NCBI GenBank assembly: GCA_028564705.1 | Contig: JAPXFQ010002741.1 | Coordinates: forward strand, 1,364,001-1,428,000 | From: Apricaphanius iberus | Taxonomy: Eukaryota > Chordata > Actinopteri > Cyprinodontiformes > Aphaniidae | Direction of reading: 5' to 3' | DNA length: 64,000 nt | In this document: piece by piece, positions 10,902 to 23,439 of the stretch | Layout of the letters: every line of letters starts with the position of its first letter | Numbering within the stretch: position 1 is the first letter of the stretch | Position numbers and translations under genes: made by a program | The notes under the pieces: generated by a model | Seen by the model: the letters and a program-made list of their open reading frames with translations, nothing else | Databases searched by the model: none | What the model was told of the DNA's origin: nothing

Positions 10902-12418
10902 AAATTTCTTTGCTAGATCTGACAAGGACAAGTACAACTTCACACCACTCATAGCATTTTAACTTTCATCCTATATGATTTTGCCTCTTACTAGAGGTCA
11001 TATTGTAATTAAAAGAGTAAAGTGATGCAGAAAGTGTATTCCACATGACTGAAGTTGGAGATGGTTAAGGATTCAAATTACTTCCTCATCATTTACATTC
11101 AGTCACCAAAGGATACTGTAGTATCCCATAGATCTATTTGGTGATTAGAGAAAAACTGCCCCAAAGTGATTCGTATTGTGGCTTCATTTAAATGAGAGCA
11201 TTTTGTGCTTTTTATGTTGAGGCCACCAATATAAAAATAAAAAGCTTTAATCAAGTCTATTTTGTGGTTGGTTTGCATATTATCCTCTGTAAATACAGTG
11301 ACAGATTTGAAGTTTAACATTTAATGTTTGTGCAGTAGTCCTATGGTGCAAAAGCCACATTTATCTGAAGCATCCATCCAATTATTGCTGCCGACCATCA
11401 AACACAATGTTATTTTCTTTATTAATTTAAGCTAACAATAATGCCTTAAAAGGAAGCTATGTTTTGCACTTGTACATGCCTAAGCAGTTAAGGTTACATC
11501 TGGAACTTTGTCATGCAGAATAATGCATTATGGAAAACTGGGTACATTTCTTTCTACAAATCCGATATGCAGTAATGTGGATGGATGAAATTGTTATATA
11601 AAGCCAAAAAAGAAAAAGTTATGCTGGGTGATTGAATTTGATACTTGTGCCCTTTGAGTGGCTATTTATCTTCCAGAATAGCTTGTTTGAAAGGGGCATG
11701 TCAGGGTAACAAGATATGATTGAATTGTGTAATGCTAGATTTGAGAGCTGTGCGCTAATCTGACTTTTGCCAATAGATGTATGATTTTTGCTCAGAAGCA
11801 TATCCATCTATGTAGTCAAAAGCTGAATTAATAAAAAAAGGGAGTTGACAAAGGTTATGTTTCAAAAAAGTGTATTAAATAGTGAAAAAATACATTAAGA
11901 CAATAAATGTTAAGTATACTTTATTTACAAAAAAAAGGGAAACAAAGCTATTAAAAATAAATTAGTATACTTCCTAGGACTTCCAATTCAGAAATCATTT
12001 CAGAGTCCATCAGTTTAGTCATCAAAAGATCCATTTTCTTACCCCTGAAAAATCATTTCTGCACCTTACCCCTGCCGGGCTCCGTAAAAATACAATATTT
12101 ACATAGGTGAAAAATATATACATGGGAAAAACCCAAAATATTAGGCTTCTTTAAATTTGTTCAAAAATCAGGTAATTGGAATATATTTAAAGCAAATTAT
12201 TTTAAGAAATTCAAATTAAAGAAATCCTACAGTCCCTTTTCCCCCCATTAGTATCAAAGTTTTGTTTATAATATCCATTTATTTAATTATCTATTTTACT
12301 ACAAAAGCAATCAGCTGGATAAAAAAAAACATTTTCTTTAAATGGAGAAGATCAAATCAAACCTCACAAGACTTTTTAATATTGTTAAAATATCTTAATA
12401 TTGTTAAAAATATATATT

Positions 12419-12420
<2 letters not shown>
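10902..12420. other. AT-rich intergenic DNA
   Basis: No exon or transposon end recognised. Short minus-strand frames near 11099-11320 and 11619-11807 have no recognisable domain. Confidence 0.45.
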
Positions 12421-12453
<33 letters not shown>

Positions 12454-12477
12454 AACATATATATATATATATACACA

Positions 12478-12520
<43 letters not shown>
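12421..12520. repeat. compound (TA)n / (TATACACAAACA) microsatellite
   Basis: Three (TA)n blocks separated by two copies of TACACAAACATA. Open frames with Ile-Tyr repeats on both strands are artefacts of this tract. Confidence 0.97.
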
Positions 12521-12522
<2 letters not shown>

Positions 12523-13147
12523 ATATGAGCCATTCTGATATCTAGACGTGTAAACCACATAGACATTCCGAGCAACACTGATCATGCTACGGTTTATGGC
12601 CTGGGCCATAAAGCCAGATAAAGTTTGGCTATTTGAGAATGAAGCTTACTCTCAGAGTCAAGAAGGAGTCAGACAAAGGGAAGGAGGAATCTGTGGTAAG
12701 TGATGACTTAGTACAGGTAAAGTGCATATAATGTTACTGAATGGATACAATATGGACTGTGCAGCTCACAAGTACTCCAAGTCTCAAGGAGAAACTGCCT
12801 TTAGATTAGTGCATTGCAGTTATAATCATACTTCTTACTTTTTGCAGGATGAACAGCATTAAGATAGACTGACTCACGTTGAAGGTAAATGACTCACTCT
12901 CGTCTTGAACTAGAAAACACACGGCGCTGACAGAGCAGAGCTGAATGCCAGAGCAGCAGCTGAATGCAGGTAAAGCAGAGCTCAACAACGGAACAGCAGC
13001 AGCTGTTGCTGTTAATTAGTGGACACAGGTGTCTCTTAAGGGCGTGCCCACTCAACTGAGCACAACTCGGGAGCTTTAGGTCACAAGGATTACAATGACC
13101 ATATTTGGCAAAACAGAAGTGAGGCACATGCCTTGTGAGCTGGAGAC
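12521..13147. other. intergenic DNA, no gene seen
   Basis: Contains repeated AGCAGAGCTGAATGC / GCAGAGCTCAACAACG-like motifs near 12930-13000 (loosely repetitive). Nothing firmly recognised. Confidence 0.4.
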
Positions 13148-13155
13148 CTTTTTAG

Positions 13156-13516
13156 TAGTGATGGGTAGATGAGGCCTCATGAAGCGTTTCGACATTGCCC
13201 TAACTGTATTGATACTGTGTCTATACAGTTGCTACTGTGTTGGTCTACTGATACCTGCTGGATCTTAATATCATTGCAGGCAACCTAATTGGCTAAACCA
13301 AGTAATCTACGGATTCAATGGCCATATGATTAAATTATTTATATTATTTATATATATGTATTCCATATTGTACACTGGATAATTTAATATCTCAATCAAT
13401 GTTTAAAATATGTAATATTTAAAATATATCATACAACATAATGTGAATGTGTGTCACATCTTGTGAAAAAGTAAAATTGAAGGTGATGTTGATTATGAAT
13501 TATATGAATTGCAAAC

Positions 13517-13562
<46 letters not shown>

Positions 13563-14444
13563 TTTTCAAAAAAAAAATCTACAAGCTCTGTTTAATGATT
13601 TTTAAAGCAATTTCTCCAGTTTTAGAAAACACACTCGCATGGATGGGACAGATGCACAATAACTTTCTGGGTGGCAAAATATATGATGGTTCAAGAACCT
13701 GAAACAGTTCCCTTAACAGCTCACTTTCAACAATGCTGGGAGTTGGCAGTCATTAATAATGAAATACCTGGTCCAACTACTGGTCGCTTGATGGTCAAAA
13801 AATAAATAATAAAATAACATGTATTCACTGTGAATAAAGTGACCACGAATAAGTTTTATAATGTCAATACACCTGCATTTATCCTAGTTGCATTCATGAC
13901 CCCCTGATGTTCATGTATTGCTCTATGATCTCTCAGCATTGAATACGTGCTTTTATTAATGTATGCCAGTTTAGTCAAACAAATGCGGCATTTAAAATGC
14001 AGAAAATAATATGAATAATTGTAACTAGGTTATTTTGAAATGGACTGAAATTTGGATAGCTTGAGCAGAAACTGAGAGGAACGGGATGAAGAGAGGAAAT
14101 AAAAACAAATACTTGTTGATATAAGATCAAAATGATCCCATACATCCCATGGGATCGCATCCCATGCATCAGAAACCATGCATTTTCTTTCCTGCTCCAT
14201 GATGTTGGCTTTCTGGGAATTAGTCTGACTCAAAAGATGAAGTTTGGCAGAGAAGTATCCCATTGACAGCTGGAGGCACTCCTGCTTTTAGACACAGTTT
14301 GGCCATTCAGTGACAGATGATGCAGCAACTGTATCAGTCATGTGACTATTTCTTCAAGCAATACAGGCCCTGATACAGGGTTTCGCTCTATGAGCTAGAT
14401 AGCCTGCATGCGCCGACACATCGGTGCTGCTCTACCCATCACTA
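13156..14444. mobile_element. hAT-like DNA transposon, non-autonomous or decayed (1289 bp)
   Basis: Ends are inverted: the left end reads TAGTGATGGGTAGA and the right end reads TCTACCCATCACTA, a 14-bp perfect terminal inverted repeat. Flanking octamers CTTTTTAG (13148-13155) and CTTGTTAC (14445-14452) agree at six of eight positions, compatible with an aged 8-bp duplication as hAT elements make. The interior has a (TA)n tract at 13521-13559 and no intact transposase; minus-strand fragments near 13975-14263 have no clear domain. Superfamily call is from the terminus and duplication length. Confidence 0.78.
13521..13559. repeat. (TA)n microsatellite
   Basis: About 19 TA units, inside the hAT-like element. 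Confidence 0.97.
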
Positions 14445-14452
14445 CTTGTTAC

Positions 14453-16290
14453 TGATAAGGACCATCCAGAAGGCTTTGCAAAAGGAATGCACACTTGAGG
14501 TTCTATCAAAATCCTGAAATGGTAAAACAGGGCTCAGGTTGAACAAGTCATAAAACAAATTAAAGCCGTGACACAACCTTGAATTGCCTCTCAGCTTAGC
14601 TTCGCGCCAGTCTGTGTCAACCAATGTAATATAAGGGTAAGCCATGCTGCCATAGTAACAGCCTCTTTCAATCAATCAATAATAAATCCTTTTTTATTTG
14701 AAGAGCACTTTTCATGATAAAATTAGTAAGTGCTTTGCATAATAAAAACAGAAAAACAACCTAATTTAAAGCAAAATATACACAACCAGTTAAAATCTCA
14801 GCACAAACAAGATATCCCTGTCTCTTTAAGTGAATATAAAATACAAATCTAGCATGATACTACTGTGAGAGGACAATATTTGGGAGATCCATTATCACTG
14901 GAAGCCACCCCACATCCAATGCCATGATCAAGGCAGGCAGGTATCCACAGCACAACCATAATGCTGCAGTGCAGAGCCATCCCCAGCTAAACAAAAATGA
15001 TTCCAATAGCAGTGACCTCCATGGCTCAACTTGCAGGACTCCTAGCATAAGGGCCCCCCAAGAAGGAAACACTGGAACAATTTATAAAAACATGACAAAA
15101 TATTGAAAATTAATAGACAAAGATCAAATTAGAAAAACATAAACATTTGATAAATGAAATAACTTAATTAAAAGCTGTGCTAGAAACATTTTCTCATATG
15201 TAGCACTTATGCAACAGCTTTGCAAGCTGCTTGTTTGTTTTTTTTGTCTTTACTGTAAAGGCCACTTCACAGCACATCTTGGTCATCTCAATAGATTGCA
15301 CCATGCCTCACTGCCAGCTCCACCACACTCTAGAGGTGTGTCAAACTCACACTAAAAGGCCCAAGGTTTCAGTGGATCAAACAGCACAATGTCTTGTTCT
15401 AGGAGGATGCCGACATATGTGCACACTGGGTTCATACGATTTCTCACAGTGCCTGACGACCAGTGGTCATTCATTCATTCATTCATTTACAAAGCACCTT
15501 CCATTACCAATCTAGGAAGCCCAAAGGTCTTTACACCAAAAACTACAATGCAAAAAATACAAAAATCATAAAATGATTGAAAACAAAACCAAAAAAGAAC
15601 TGGCTAGGCAGTAGACATGGCATGGTACTGGAGTAACATCTTGGCTTTAAAACTCTGTACAGACATTGATGTAGATTCTCAGTCATCTGGGACATGGTAG
15701 TTCAGAGACTTCTGCAGCATTCTTCAGTTCATCCAAGAGGCTTCTTGAGAACTGAATAAGTCTCTTGGATGAGAGACAAAAGTCGGTTCGGGTTGAGTTG
15801 CGGCAAAGATCTTCAGCTCTAGTGCATACTAACTATGTCCTACATTTTTTTTTGTACAAAGTACTAAAAAAACTAACAAAAATATATAATTTCTATACAT
15901 TTTTGTAAAAAAAGTAATTTTTCCAGAGCTAGAAATTTTCCATAAAATGTCTTGGATGTCCAGTTGCAATTTGATACCTTGTAAATTTGTAGAGGTTCCC
16001 TTTTTTCAACTGTATACTTCCGGCAAAATACAGTCTTTCTTGATTGCTAAGACACATTTCTTGAAAGCTGCTCCTTTTTTAAACTGTGAACACAAAACCC
16101 AATTTTCAAGCTACATTCACAAAACCTGATACTCTCCTTGCAAAACCAAGCTTTCACCTCAAAACAGTTCAATTTGTCCTCAAAACTGAACTTTGTTGTC
16201 AAATCGTGCCCCGAGTCAATCAAGTTAAAAACAGTGCAGAACAGCCTCTAAACATGATGCAGAAAAATAGAAAACACAATGTTCAGGACA
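14453..16290. other. intergenic DNA with probable old retroelement pieces
   Basis: CAATCAATCAATAATAAATCC followed by TTTGAAGAGCACTTTTCAT near 14670-14720 looks like the antisense 3' end of a fish LINE. A CATTCATTCATTCATT run lies at 15469-15486. A CATCCAAGAGGCTTCTTGAG / CTCTTGGATGAGAGACAAAAG pair near 15732-15783 is an imperfect inverted repeat seen in dispersed fish repeats. No host exon recognised. Confidence 0.4.
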
Positions 16291-16529
16291 TGAAGCTGGA
16301 AAAATAAAGGTTTATTGTTCACAGTAGGCTAAATACATGTTGCAAAACAAACAAAGAAAACCCTGTGCATTTAGCACTTGTACAAAACGATGAGAAATAA
16401 ATCTTGTGCATTTACATGTGGCACTTGTAAAAACAAACAGAAATCGTATGCGTTTGCCACTTGTGTACAGTAGGCCCATGTAAAAACAATGTACAAAAAT
16501 ACACACATAAGTGCATTATTCAGCCACAG

Positions 16530-17225
16530 CATCATGTCGCCGTACTGAGTCAGGCCATAGGACTTCATCCACATCACAGGCCACATTTTGTCTGGCCAGG
16601 CAACGGGGAAAAAAACCCTGGCATGCTGTATCCAGGCTTGGCATGCTTCCACACCTATGTGTCCACAAGCAAGTCCAATGGCTTGCAGGAGATTTACCCT
16701 GGTGTTAGGTTGGCATTCATAAACCTTTCACCGCTATGAGGAGAAGAATTCCTCAATTGCGTTTAGGAAAAGTGAGTACGGTGGAAGTCAAAGATTGATA
16801 AAACCTTGGTTCATACTGAACCACTCTCTAACCTGGAGGGCTCTGTGAAAACTCACATTCTTCCAAACAACAACATAGATGGGATGCTCATCTTGCAGCC
16901 CTAACAGAGCATCTCACATGTGATTGAGGAAAATGAGGAGGTAGTGAGTATTGTAGGGCCCCAGGTAGGCATGATGGTGGAAAACCCCATGATTGCTGAT
17001 AGCAGTACATAATATGACGTTGCCACCACGCTGCCCAGGAACACCAACAATGGCCCGGTGGCTAATCACATTACGGCCTCTCCTTCTGCTTTTGGTGAGA
17101 TTAAACCCAGCTTCATCCATGTAGATGTATGTATTCATGGGGTCTTTCTGTTGCATCCAGTTGAAAAACTCTCTGTAGAAATAGATATAGTTTTGAAAGC
17201 AGAAATGATGCAGAAAAAGTGATTT
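16530..17225 (-). pseudogene. IS630/Tc1-type DDE transposase pseudogene
   Basis: Read on the minus strand. A clean block at 17156-16914 gives YMDEAGFNLTKSRRRGRN, VISHRAIVGVPGQRGGNV and HHHAYLGPYNTHYLL, the first catalytic Asp region and following strands of the DDE fold in a transposase family widespread in fish. After a stop the match continues with VWKNVSFHRA, where a Lys stands in place of the expected catalytic Asp, then PPYSLFLNAIEEFFSS with the Glu region, then stops, and finally ACQAWIQHARVFFP near 16600. So the DDE triad is broken and frames are shifted. An AATAAA on the minus strand near 16308 could be the old polyadenylation site. Family recognised from memory. Confidence 0.75.
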
Positions 17226-17545
17226 AGGCCGCTAGATCAAATCACTACTTAGAGTAATTTACATTGAATGTGTCTGGATAGATGCCAACCTGTACATTCT
17301 GGATTCTTTGCTGCCTTGACTCTGTCTGAGTTGTGATCAAAGGGCACAATTTTGTTTCTTAAGTGGCCTGTAAAGTGCTGTTTAAATAATCAACAATAAA
17401 ATTACACAATGCAGGTAAACTCTGGACTTGAGTTTGGTTTAAAATGCTAAAGAAATTTGCAGCCACTTCTGAAGTTCTATATTGTTTTCACACAGTTCTC
17501 ATCAGGGCCTCCTGTTAGATAAAACTTAAATGTGAAAAAATATAC

Positions 17546-17548
<3 letters not shown>
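17226..17548. other. AT-rich DNA, probably upstream part of the transposase pseudogene's element
   Basis: No reading frame or terminal repeat was recognised here. Confidence 0.35.

Positions 17549-17590
<42 letters not shown>
17549..17590. repeat. (TA)n microsatellite, left flank of the Tc1 element
   Basis: About 21 TA units directly abutting the Tc1 terminal repeat. Tc1 elements target TA dinucleotides. Confidence 0.97.
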
Positions 17591-17594
<4 letters not shown>

Positions 17595-17803
17595 CGTGGA
17601 CAAAATTGTTGGTACCCTTCAATAAATAAAAGAAAAACTCATAATGGTCACAGAAATAACTTTAATCTGACAAAAGTAATAATAAATAAAAATTATATAA
17701 ATGTTGACCAATGAAAGTCAGACATTGCTTTTCATCCATGCTTCAACAGAATTATTTAAAAAATAAATGCATGAAACAGGCCTGGACAAAAATGATGGTA
17801 CCC
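17591..17803 (+). repeat. Tc1 left inverted repeat
   Basis: 213-bp left arm, from CAGACGTGG to GGTACCC, with an outer and an inner direct-repeat motif. Confidence 0.94.
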
Positions 17804-17949
17804 CTAGAAAAGAATGAAAATAATGTGACCAAAGGGACATGTTAATCCAAGGTATGTCCACTAATCAGCATCCTAGGTGTCTACAATCCTGTAATCACTC
17901 AGTGGGCCTATATATAGGACTCCAGGTAGTCACTGTGTTGTTTGGTGAC

Positions 17950-18949
<1,000 letters not shown>

Positions 18950-18954
18950 GTTGT

Positions 18955-19163
18955 GGGTACCATCATTTTTGTCCAGGCCTGTTTCATGCATTTATTTTTT
19001 AAATAATTCCGTTGAAGCATGGATGAAAAGCAATGTCTGACTTTCATTGGTCAACATTTATATAATTTTTATTTATTATTACTTTTGTCAGATTAAAGTT
19101 ATTACTGTGACCATTGTGAGTTTTTCTTTGATTTAATGAAGGGTACCAACAATTTTGTCCACG

Positions 19164-19167
<4 letters not shown>
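18955..19167 (-). repeat. Tc1 right inverted repeat
   Basis: 213-bp right arm, complement of the left arm with roughly half a dozen differences (for example TTAAATCAAAG versus ATAAATAAAAG). It begins eight bases after the transposase stop codon. Confidence 0.94.
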
Positions 19168-19209
<42 letters not shown>

Positions 19210-19214
19210 TATAT
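19168..19214. repeat. (TA)n microsatellite, right flank of the Tc1 element
   Basis: Continues the TA tract interrupted by the Tc1 insertion. Confidence 0.96.
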
Positions 19215-19467
19215 TTAGCATGTACAGTGGATAAATAAATTCAGATAATTCTTCAATAAGAGAAGAAGGCTTTTCTGTAAACTTTAACACATAAAACAAG
19301 GGTTTTGCTAAAACAAAGGCATGATGGTCAGACGTAGTGTAATTAGAATTTCAAGCAGTTGAAGCCATTCCACTACATTTTTTACCTCCCCTGATTAAAA
19401 ATAAAAATGAGATGGGCTATGGCCGTGTGGATGTGTGTGTGGGGGGTTATGTCTGGTGGTTATCGGG

Positions 19468-19745
19468 TAAGAGTCAGGGTACACCCTGGACAAGTCCTCT
19501 GTCCATCGCAGGGTAACATAGAGATAGGCAGGACAAACAACGATGTACACTCAAACCTAAAGACAATTTAGAGAGACCAATTAAACTAACAGTTATGTTT
19601 GTGGACTTTAGGAGGATGCCGGAGTACCTGGAAGGAACCCATGTATGCACAGGGAGAACACGCAAACTCCATGGGGAAAGACCTTAGACCTGGATTTGAA
19701 CCCAGGACCTTCTTGCTGCAAAGCAAAATGCGATTGTGCAGCCCT
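19468..19745 (-). mobile_element. tRNA-derived SINE, antisense, old copy
   Basis: On the minus strand the head reads GCTTTGCAGCAAGAAGGTCC then TGGGTTCAAATCCAGGTC (B box), followed by CATGGAGTTTGCGTGTTCTC, CCTGTGCATACATGGGTTCC and a body ending with CTGCGATGGACAGAGGACTT. The same family occurs at 35948-36316 and, more decayed, at 38865-39150. Confidence 0.82.
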
Positions 19746-19799
19746 AATATCAACTCATTGACTATTAATTATTTGTTTAAATGAGAATGGACATTCAAA

Positions 19800-20160
19800 A
19801 GTGCCATATTAAAAAATTGCAGGAGATGCTGGTCATAAGACCATAAGCAATTTTTTTAACACCAGTAGCATTGTTTATTCTAATGACGTTCTTTCTGGTC
19901 TTCTGAAAGAGACTACCTCAAGCTTACAGCTTTTACAAAATTCAGCAGCTCGTGTCCTGATGAAGACCAGGATGTGGGAGCACATTACACTGGTCTTCAA
20001 ATCACTGCATTGGCTCCCCGTATGTTTTAGGATCGATTGTAAGGTCCTTCTAATTCTTCTTATCTTTCTGAAATGTTTTTACCATATGAACCCTACAATT
20101 ATTTGAAGCTTTTGTAGTTGGAGAAGTGCTTTATAAATAACGTTTGATTGATTGATTGAC
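19800..20160 (+). mobile_element. LINE 3'-end fragment (L2/Rex-like)
   Basis: Translates in part to LQNSAARVLMKTRM, then HITLVFKSLHWLPV, the conserved region after the RT domain in fish LINEs. It ends with GTGCTTTATAAATAACGTTT and a (GATT)n tail at 20143-20168. Confidence 0.75.
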
Positions 20161-20179
20161 TGATTGATAGGGATTTCAT

Positions 20180-20955
20180 TGTGATAACATCTCTGATAAT
20201 GTTCATATTAATAGTCATTTTTGAAGAATGTTTGTGACTGCGGTTGGAAACTGGGATGCAGTGGGAACTTAAGTTGGGCAAAGGTATGGCTGGTACTGTG
20301 GATTGTGGAAGAAATGTCCACAGAATGATTGGGAAAATATTCCAGTTATTCTGGTGTGATAATATCCTAGTCATTGGAATACATTGTGAATAGCATAAAA
20401 TATGTTATTTGTTAATATGTGACTACTTAATCTTTTAGAATGAATGCCATTCTCCTTTAGTAGAGGGGGTCAGTTCCAAAATATGTTAGAATTATCAATA
20501 ATAGTTGCCTTAACAGTGGACTCAGTTTGGAGTCAAGTAGTGGGACTTGGGGTGTAGCTGAAATGGTTGATGCCTCTTTTAAGTGGAGCAAGAGGTATAG
20601 AGACAGCAATATTATTTCCAGAATTTTTAAGAGTAATTAAAAGACTTCTAAAACCAGACTTTAAAATCTCAGAGGTGCCACCAGCAATACCATTACATCC
20701 AATGTGCACTAAAACAGTTTTGATGTCAGGATAATCATGAGTACAGATGGAAGTAAAGTTAGAATGTCTCTATCCTTAGCATGGGAAGACATTCTGTCAA
20801 GCTGTAGCTGTTTCTGATTTTTCTGGTAATGGAATCAGCATCTGGTTATGGTCAGGAGAGGCTTTGCTGGTGATAATAAATAGGCAGGAGGAGAGGAATG
20901 TTGTGAAGTTGAGGTCTGGCATTGTACATTATCAGTGTAGAAGATACAAAGTGTC
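20180..20955 (-). pseudogene. LINE ORF1 esterase (SGNH hydrolase) relic
   Basis: On the minus strand a frame reads YPDIKTVLVHIGCNGIAGGT, SEILKSGFRSLLITLKNSGN, IPLAPLKRGINHF, stop, then IIDNSNIFWN, stop, PPLLKENGIHSKRLSSHIL. The IGCN-(D/G)I block and the terminal DGIHxxR-like block (here NGIHSKR) match the block III and V pattern of the SGNH/GDSL esterase domain in ORF1 of CR1/L2-type LINEs. At least two internal stops and replacement of the Asp before GIH make it inactive. Identification is from motif memory. Confidence 0.65.
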
Positions 20956-20961
20956 TGACTT

Positions 20962-21440
20962 TCAGAATCAGAATCAGTTTATTGGCCAAGTATGTCACAT
21001 ACAAGGAATTTGACTCCGGCAAACTTTTTTCTCCAGTACAGAACTTGAATAAGTGAAATAAAAAATAAAAAATAAAAAAAAGAAAAATAAGAACAAAAAT
21101 AAGTAAAAATACAAATAAATATCAGATCGTAAATAATAAAGGATAATATATACACCAAGCCGGGGTTATTTTACAGTGAGTATGTACAGAGGTGCAGAGT
21201 TATAGTTTATTGTTATGTGAGTGCACTCACACACTGTGACTAGACAGAGTTCGTCAGAGCGACAGCCTGGGGGAAAAAACTGTTTTTGTGTCGGGTGGTT
21301 TTGGCGTACAACGCTCTGTAACGCCGACCTGAGGGGAGGAGCCTAAACAGATTGTGGCCAGGGTGTGAAGGGTCAGAGGAGATTTTCCTGGCCCGCTTCC
21401 TGACCCTGGCCCGGAATAGGTCCTGAATGAAGTTGTAAAC
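20962..21440 (-). mobile_element. dispersed fish retroelement 3' end, antisense
   Basis: Begins AGAATCAGAATCAGTTTATT then GGCCAAGTATGTCACATACA, the complement of a very common teleost LINE 3' terminus. The body includes CAGCCTGGGGGAAAAAACTG and GACCTGAGGGGAGGAGCC. No ORF survives. Confidence 0.7.
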
Positions 21441-21459
21441 TGGAGGGTGTTGAATATTA

Positions 21460-21461
<2 letters not shown>

Positions 21462-21504
<43 letters not shown>
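21462..21504. repeat. (TA)n microsatellite
   Basis: About 21 TA units at the end of the retroelement fragment. Confidence 0.97.
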
Positions 21505-21507
<3 letters not shown>

Positions 21508-23345
21508 ATATATTATCAATATATACTGTGTTTTTCAAGGTTGGTTAGTTGTCAGTCAGAGTCATCACTAGTAAGTGAAATGTTGGAATAAATTTGATAA
21601 AGTGGTAATGAACATAACCAATAGACAAATAATTTTAATTGGGACAAACTTCAGTTGACATCTAAGTTAAAGAAAACTGCAATGTTATCAATGTGCTGAC
21701 TTATTGCATTTCTGCAAAAACATAGATAAGGTGGAGGTAAATATTTAATTTAACAAAAGAACTGAACAGTGGGTTACAGGTTGACTTTCAAAAACATGAA
21801 TAGGTGGTGAGTGAAGTCAGAAAAATGGGTTCAATGGTAAAAGTTAAATAAGGGACATGGTTGCACAAATGCTAGGGAGGATCTGAGGCCAATTGTAGGC
21901 TGTAGAGAGAAATTAAATTTTTCACAGGGAGGATACATAGGAAGTGGTGGGAGAAACTGCTGGGGAGTTGTTCTGTGTATCCTCTGGACAGACAATAAAC
22001 AACAATGCCACTTGATGGTGGAATAATGATATATTTTTTGTAAAACATTCAAAGCAAGACATTAGTAAAGAACTTGAAAAGGTTTGAGGGGTATTAAATT
22101 AACTGGTGTGAGTGAGGATGATGCATGGGACTGAGTGAGATGGGGCAGATGACCTGCATTGGCGATCTCTAAAAGTACCATCCAAAAGAAAAACAGGACC
22201 TTGAATTACATTTTTTTTTTACTTATCTTCACCTTTTAGCTTATTCCACTCCACAAGCTACAGACTGCTTCCCCATCATTAATTTTCCTTACTATGGTTT
22301 CCTTTCCTTTTCTTTTTCCTTCCATTCAATCTTTCTTTTCTCTGTTCTTGTCCTCCCTATTTTACCTTTTTGTGGTCTCCCCATAGACCTTCATGCATCC
22401 CTGTTGATGATTTCCTTTTTTTCTTTAATCTATCATCCTAAATACCCTTGTGCACTCTCTCATTTCCCAAGACATTCTTACATTCTTACGCTGTCTTTCA
22501 CCTTTACCTGTTTCCATTCTTTGAAAAAAGTCAATTCTTCCTGCAACAATGTCACCTCCACTGTACGAGACAACTTGAAAATACAGACAGGATGAGAAAA
22601 GGAATAAAATTAGAATCAATTATAAATGCTAATTATAATTTATGAAAGGATGACAAAAATAATCTTTGTTTTCTGAAGAAGGCTTGAGGAAAGGACAATA
22701 TGATTCTGTGAAAAGTCCCATTTCCACACCTTTCACTAACACTAACCACTTTTTCCTGCCTATGGCTGTTTCAGCAATGATTATCTGATTCCTAATGTTC
22801 CGCTACATTCAGCAGAGGCGTAAATGATTTAAATTTGTCTCACAGGTTACTGGCTCTGCAGGCGTATGAGCAAAAATATATGTATATATGTATATATGTC
22901 TGAACATATAGACATATATGTATATGACATATAGATATATATGTATATACAGTATGTCTATATATCTGAACTTAAATAGGCATTAAAATTAGTACCTGCG
23001 GTGGACTTTCAAGTATAGATACATGATACATCATTACTAAATCTCCACTTCAAAATTCATATTTAGTCTGATTACTGGGGTTATAATGATAAACTGAGCA
23101 ATGAGAGGCCTTCATGTGAAATTTACACTCGTTGTTGATTAAAGTTATTAGAATAGAAATATTCTTCATTGTCCCACTGTGGGTAAATTCAGGTGTAACA
23201 GTAGCAAAGCAAAAGCATGCAGATACACACAAATAAAAATAAATGTATAAAAAGAATAAGAGACTGATGAGAGCAAATTTACAACATAAGAAAAAAAAAA
23301 CACTGTAAAGCCATTAAAATAGCATTATCAAAAATATGTAGAAAT
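21505..23345. other. intergenic DNA, no gene seen
   Basis: A TATGTATATATG-rich patch lies at 22875-22965. ATTCTTCATTGTCCCACTGT near 23159-23178 resembles an antisense LINE 3' end. A pyrimidine-rich stretch with many TTTCCT motifs covers 22220-22560. No host exon recognised. Confidence 0.4.
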
Positions 23346-23351
23346 ATAATA

Positions 23352-23352
23352 T

Positions 23353-23422
<70 letters not shown>

Positions 23423-23439
23423 TAATAATAATATAATAA
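23352..23439. repeat. (TAA)n microsatellite
   Basis: About 28 TAA units with small interruptions near the right end. Confidence 0.97.

Noticed and set aside
12262..12609. Ile-Tyr repeat frames
   Set aside because: Artefacts of the (TA)n tract; the same applies to frames at 17532-17714, 19102-19299 and 28800-29048.
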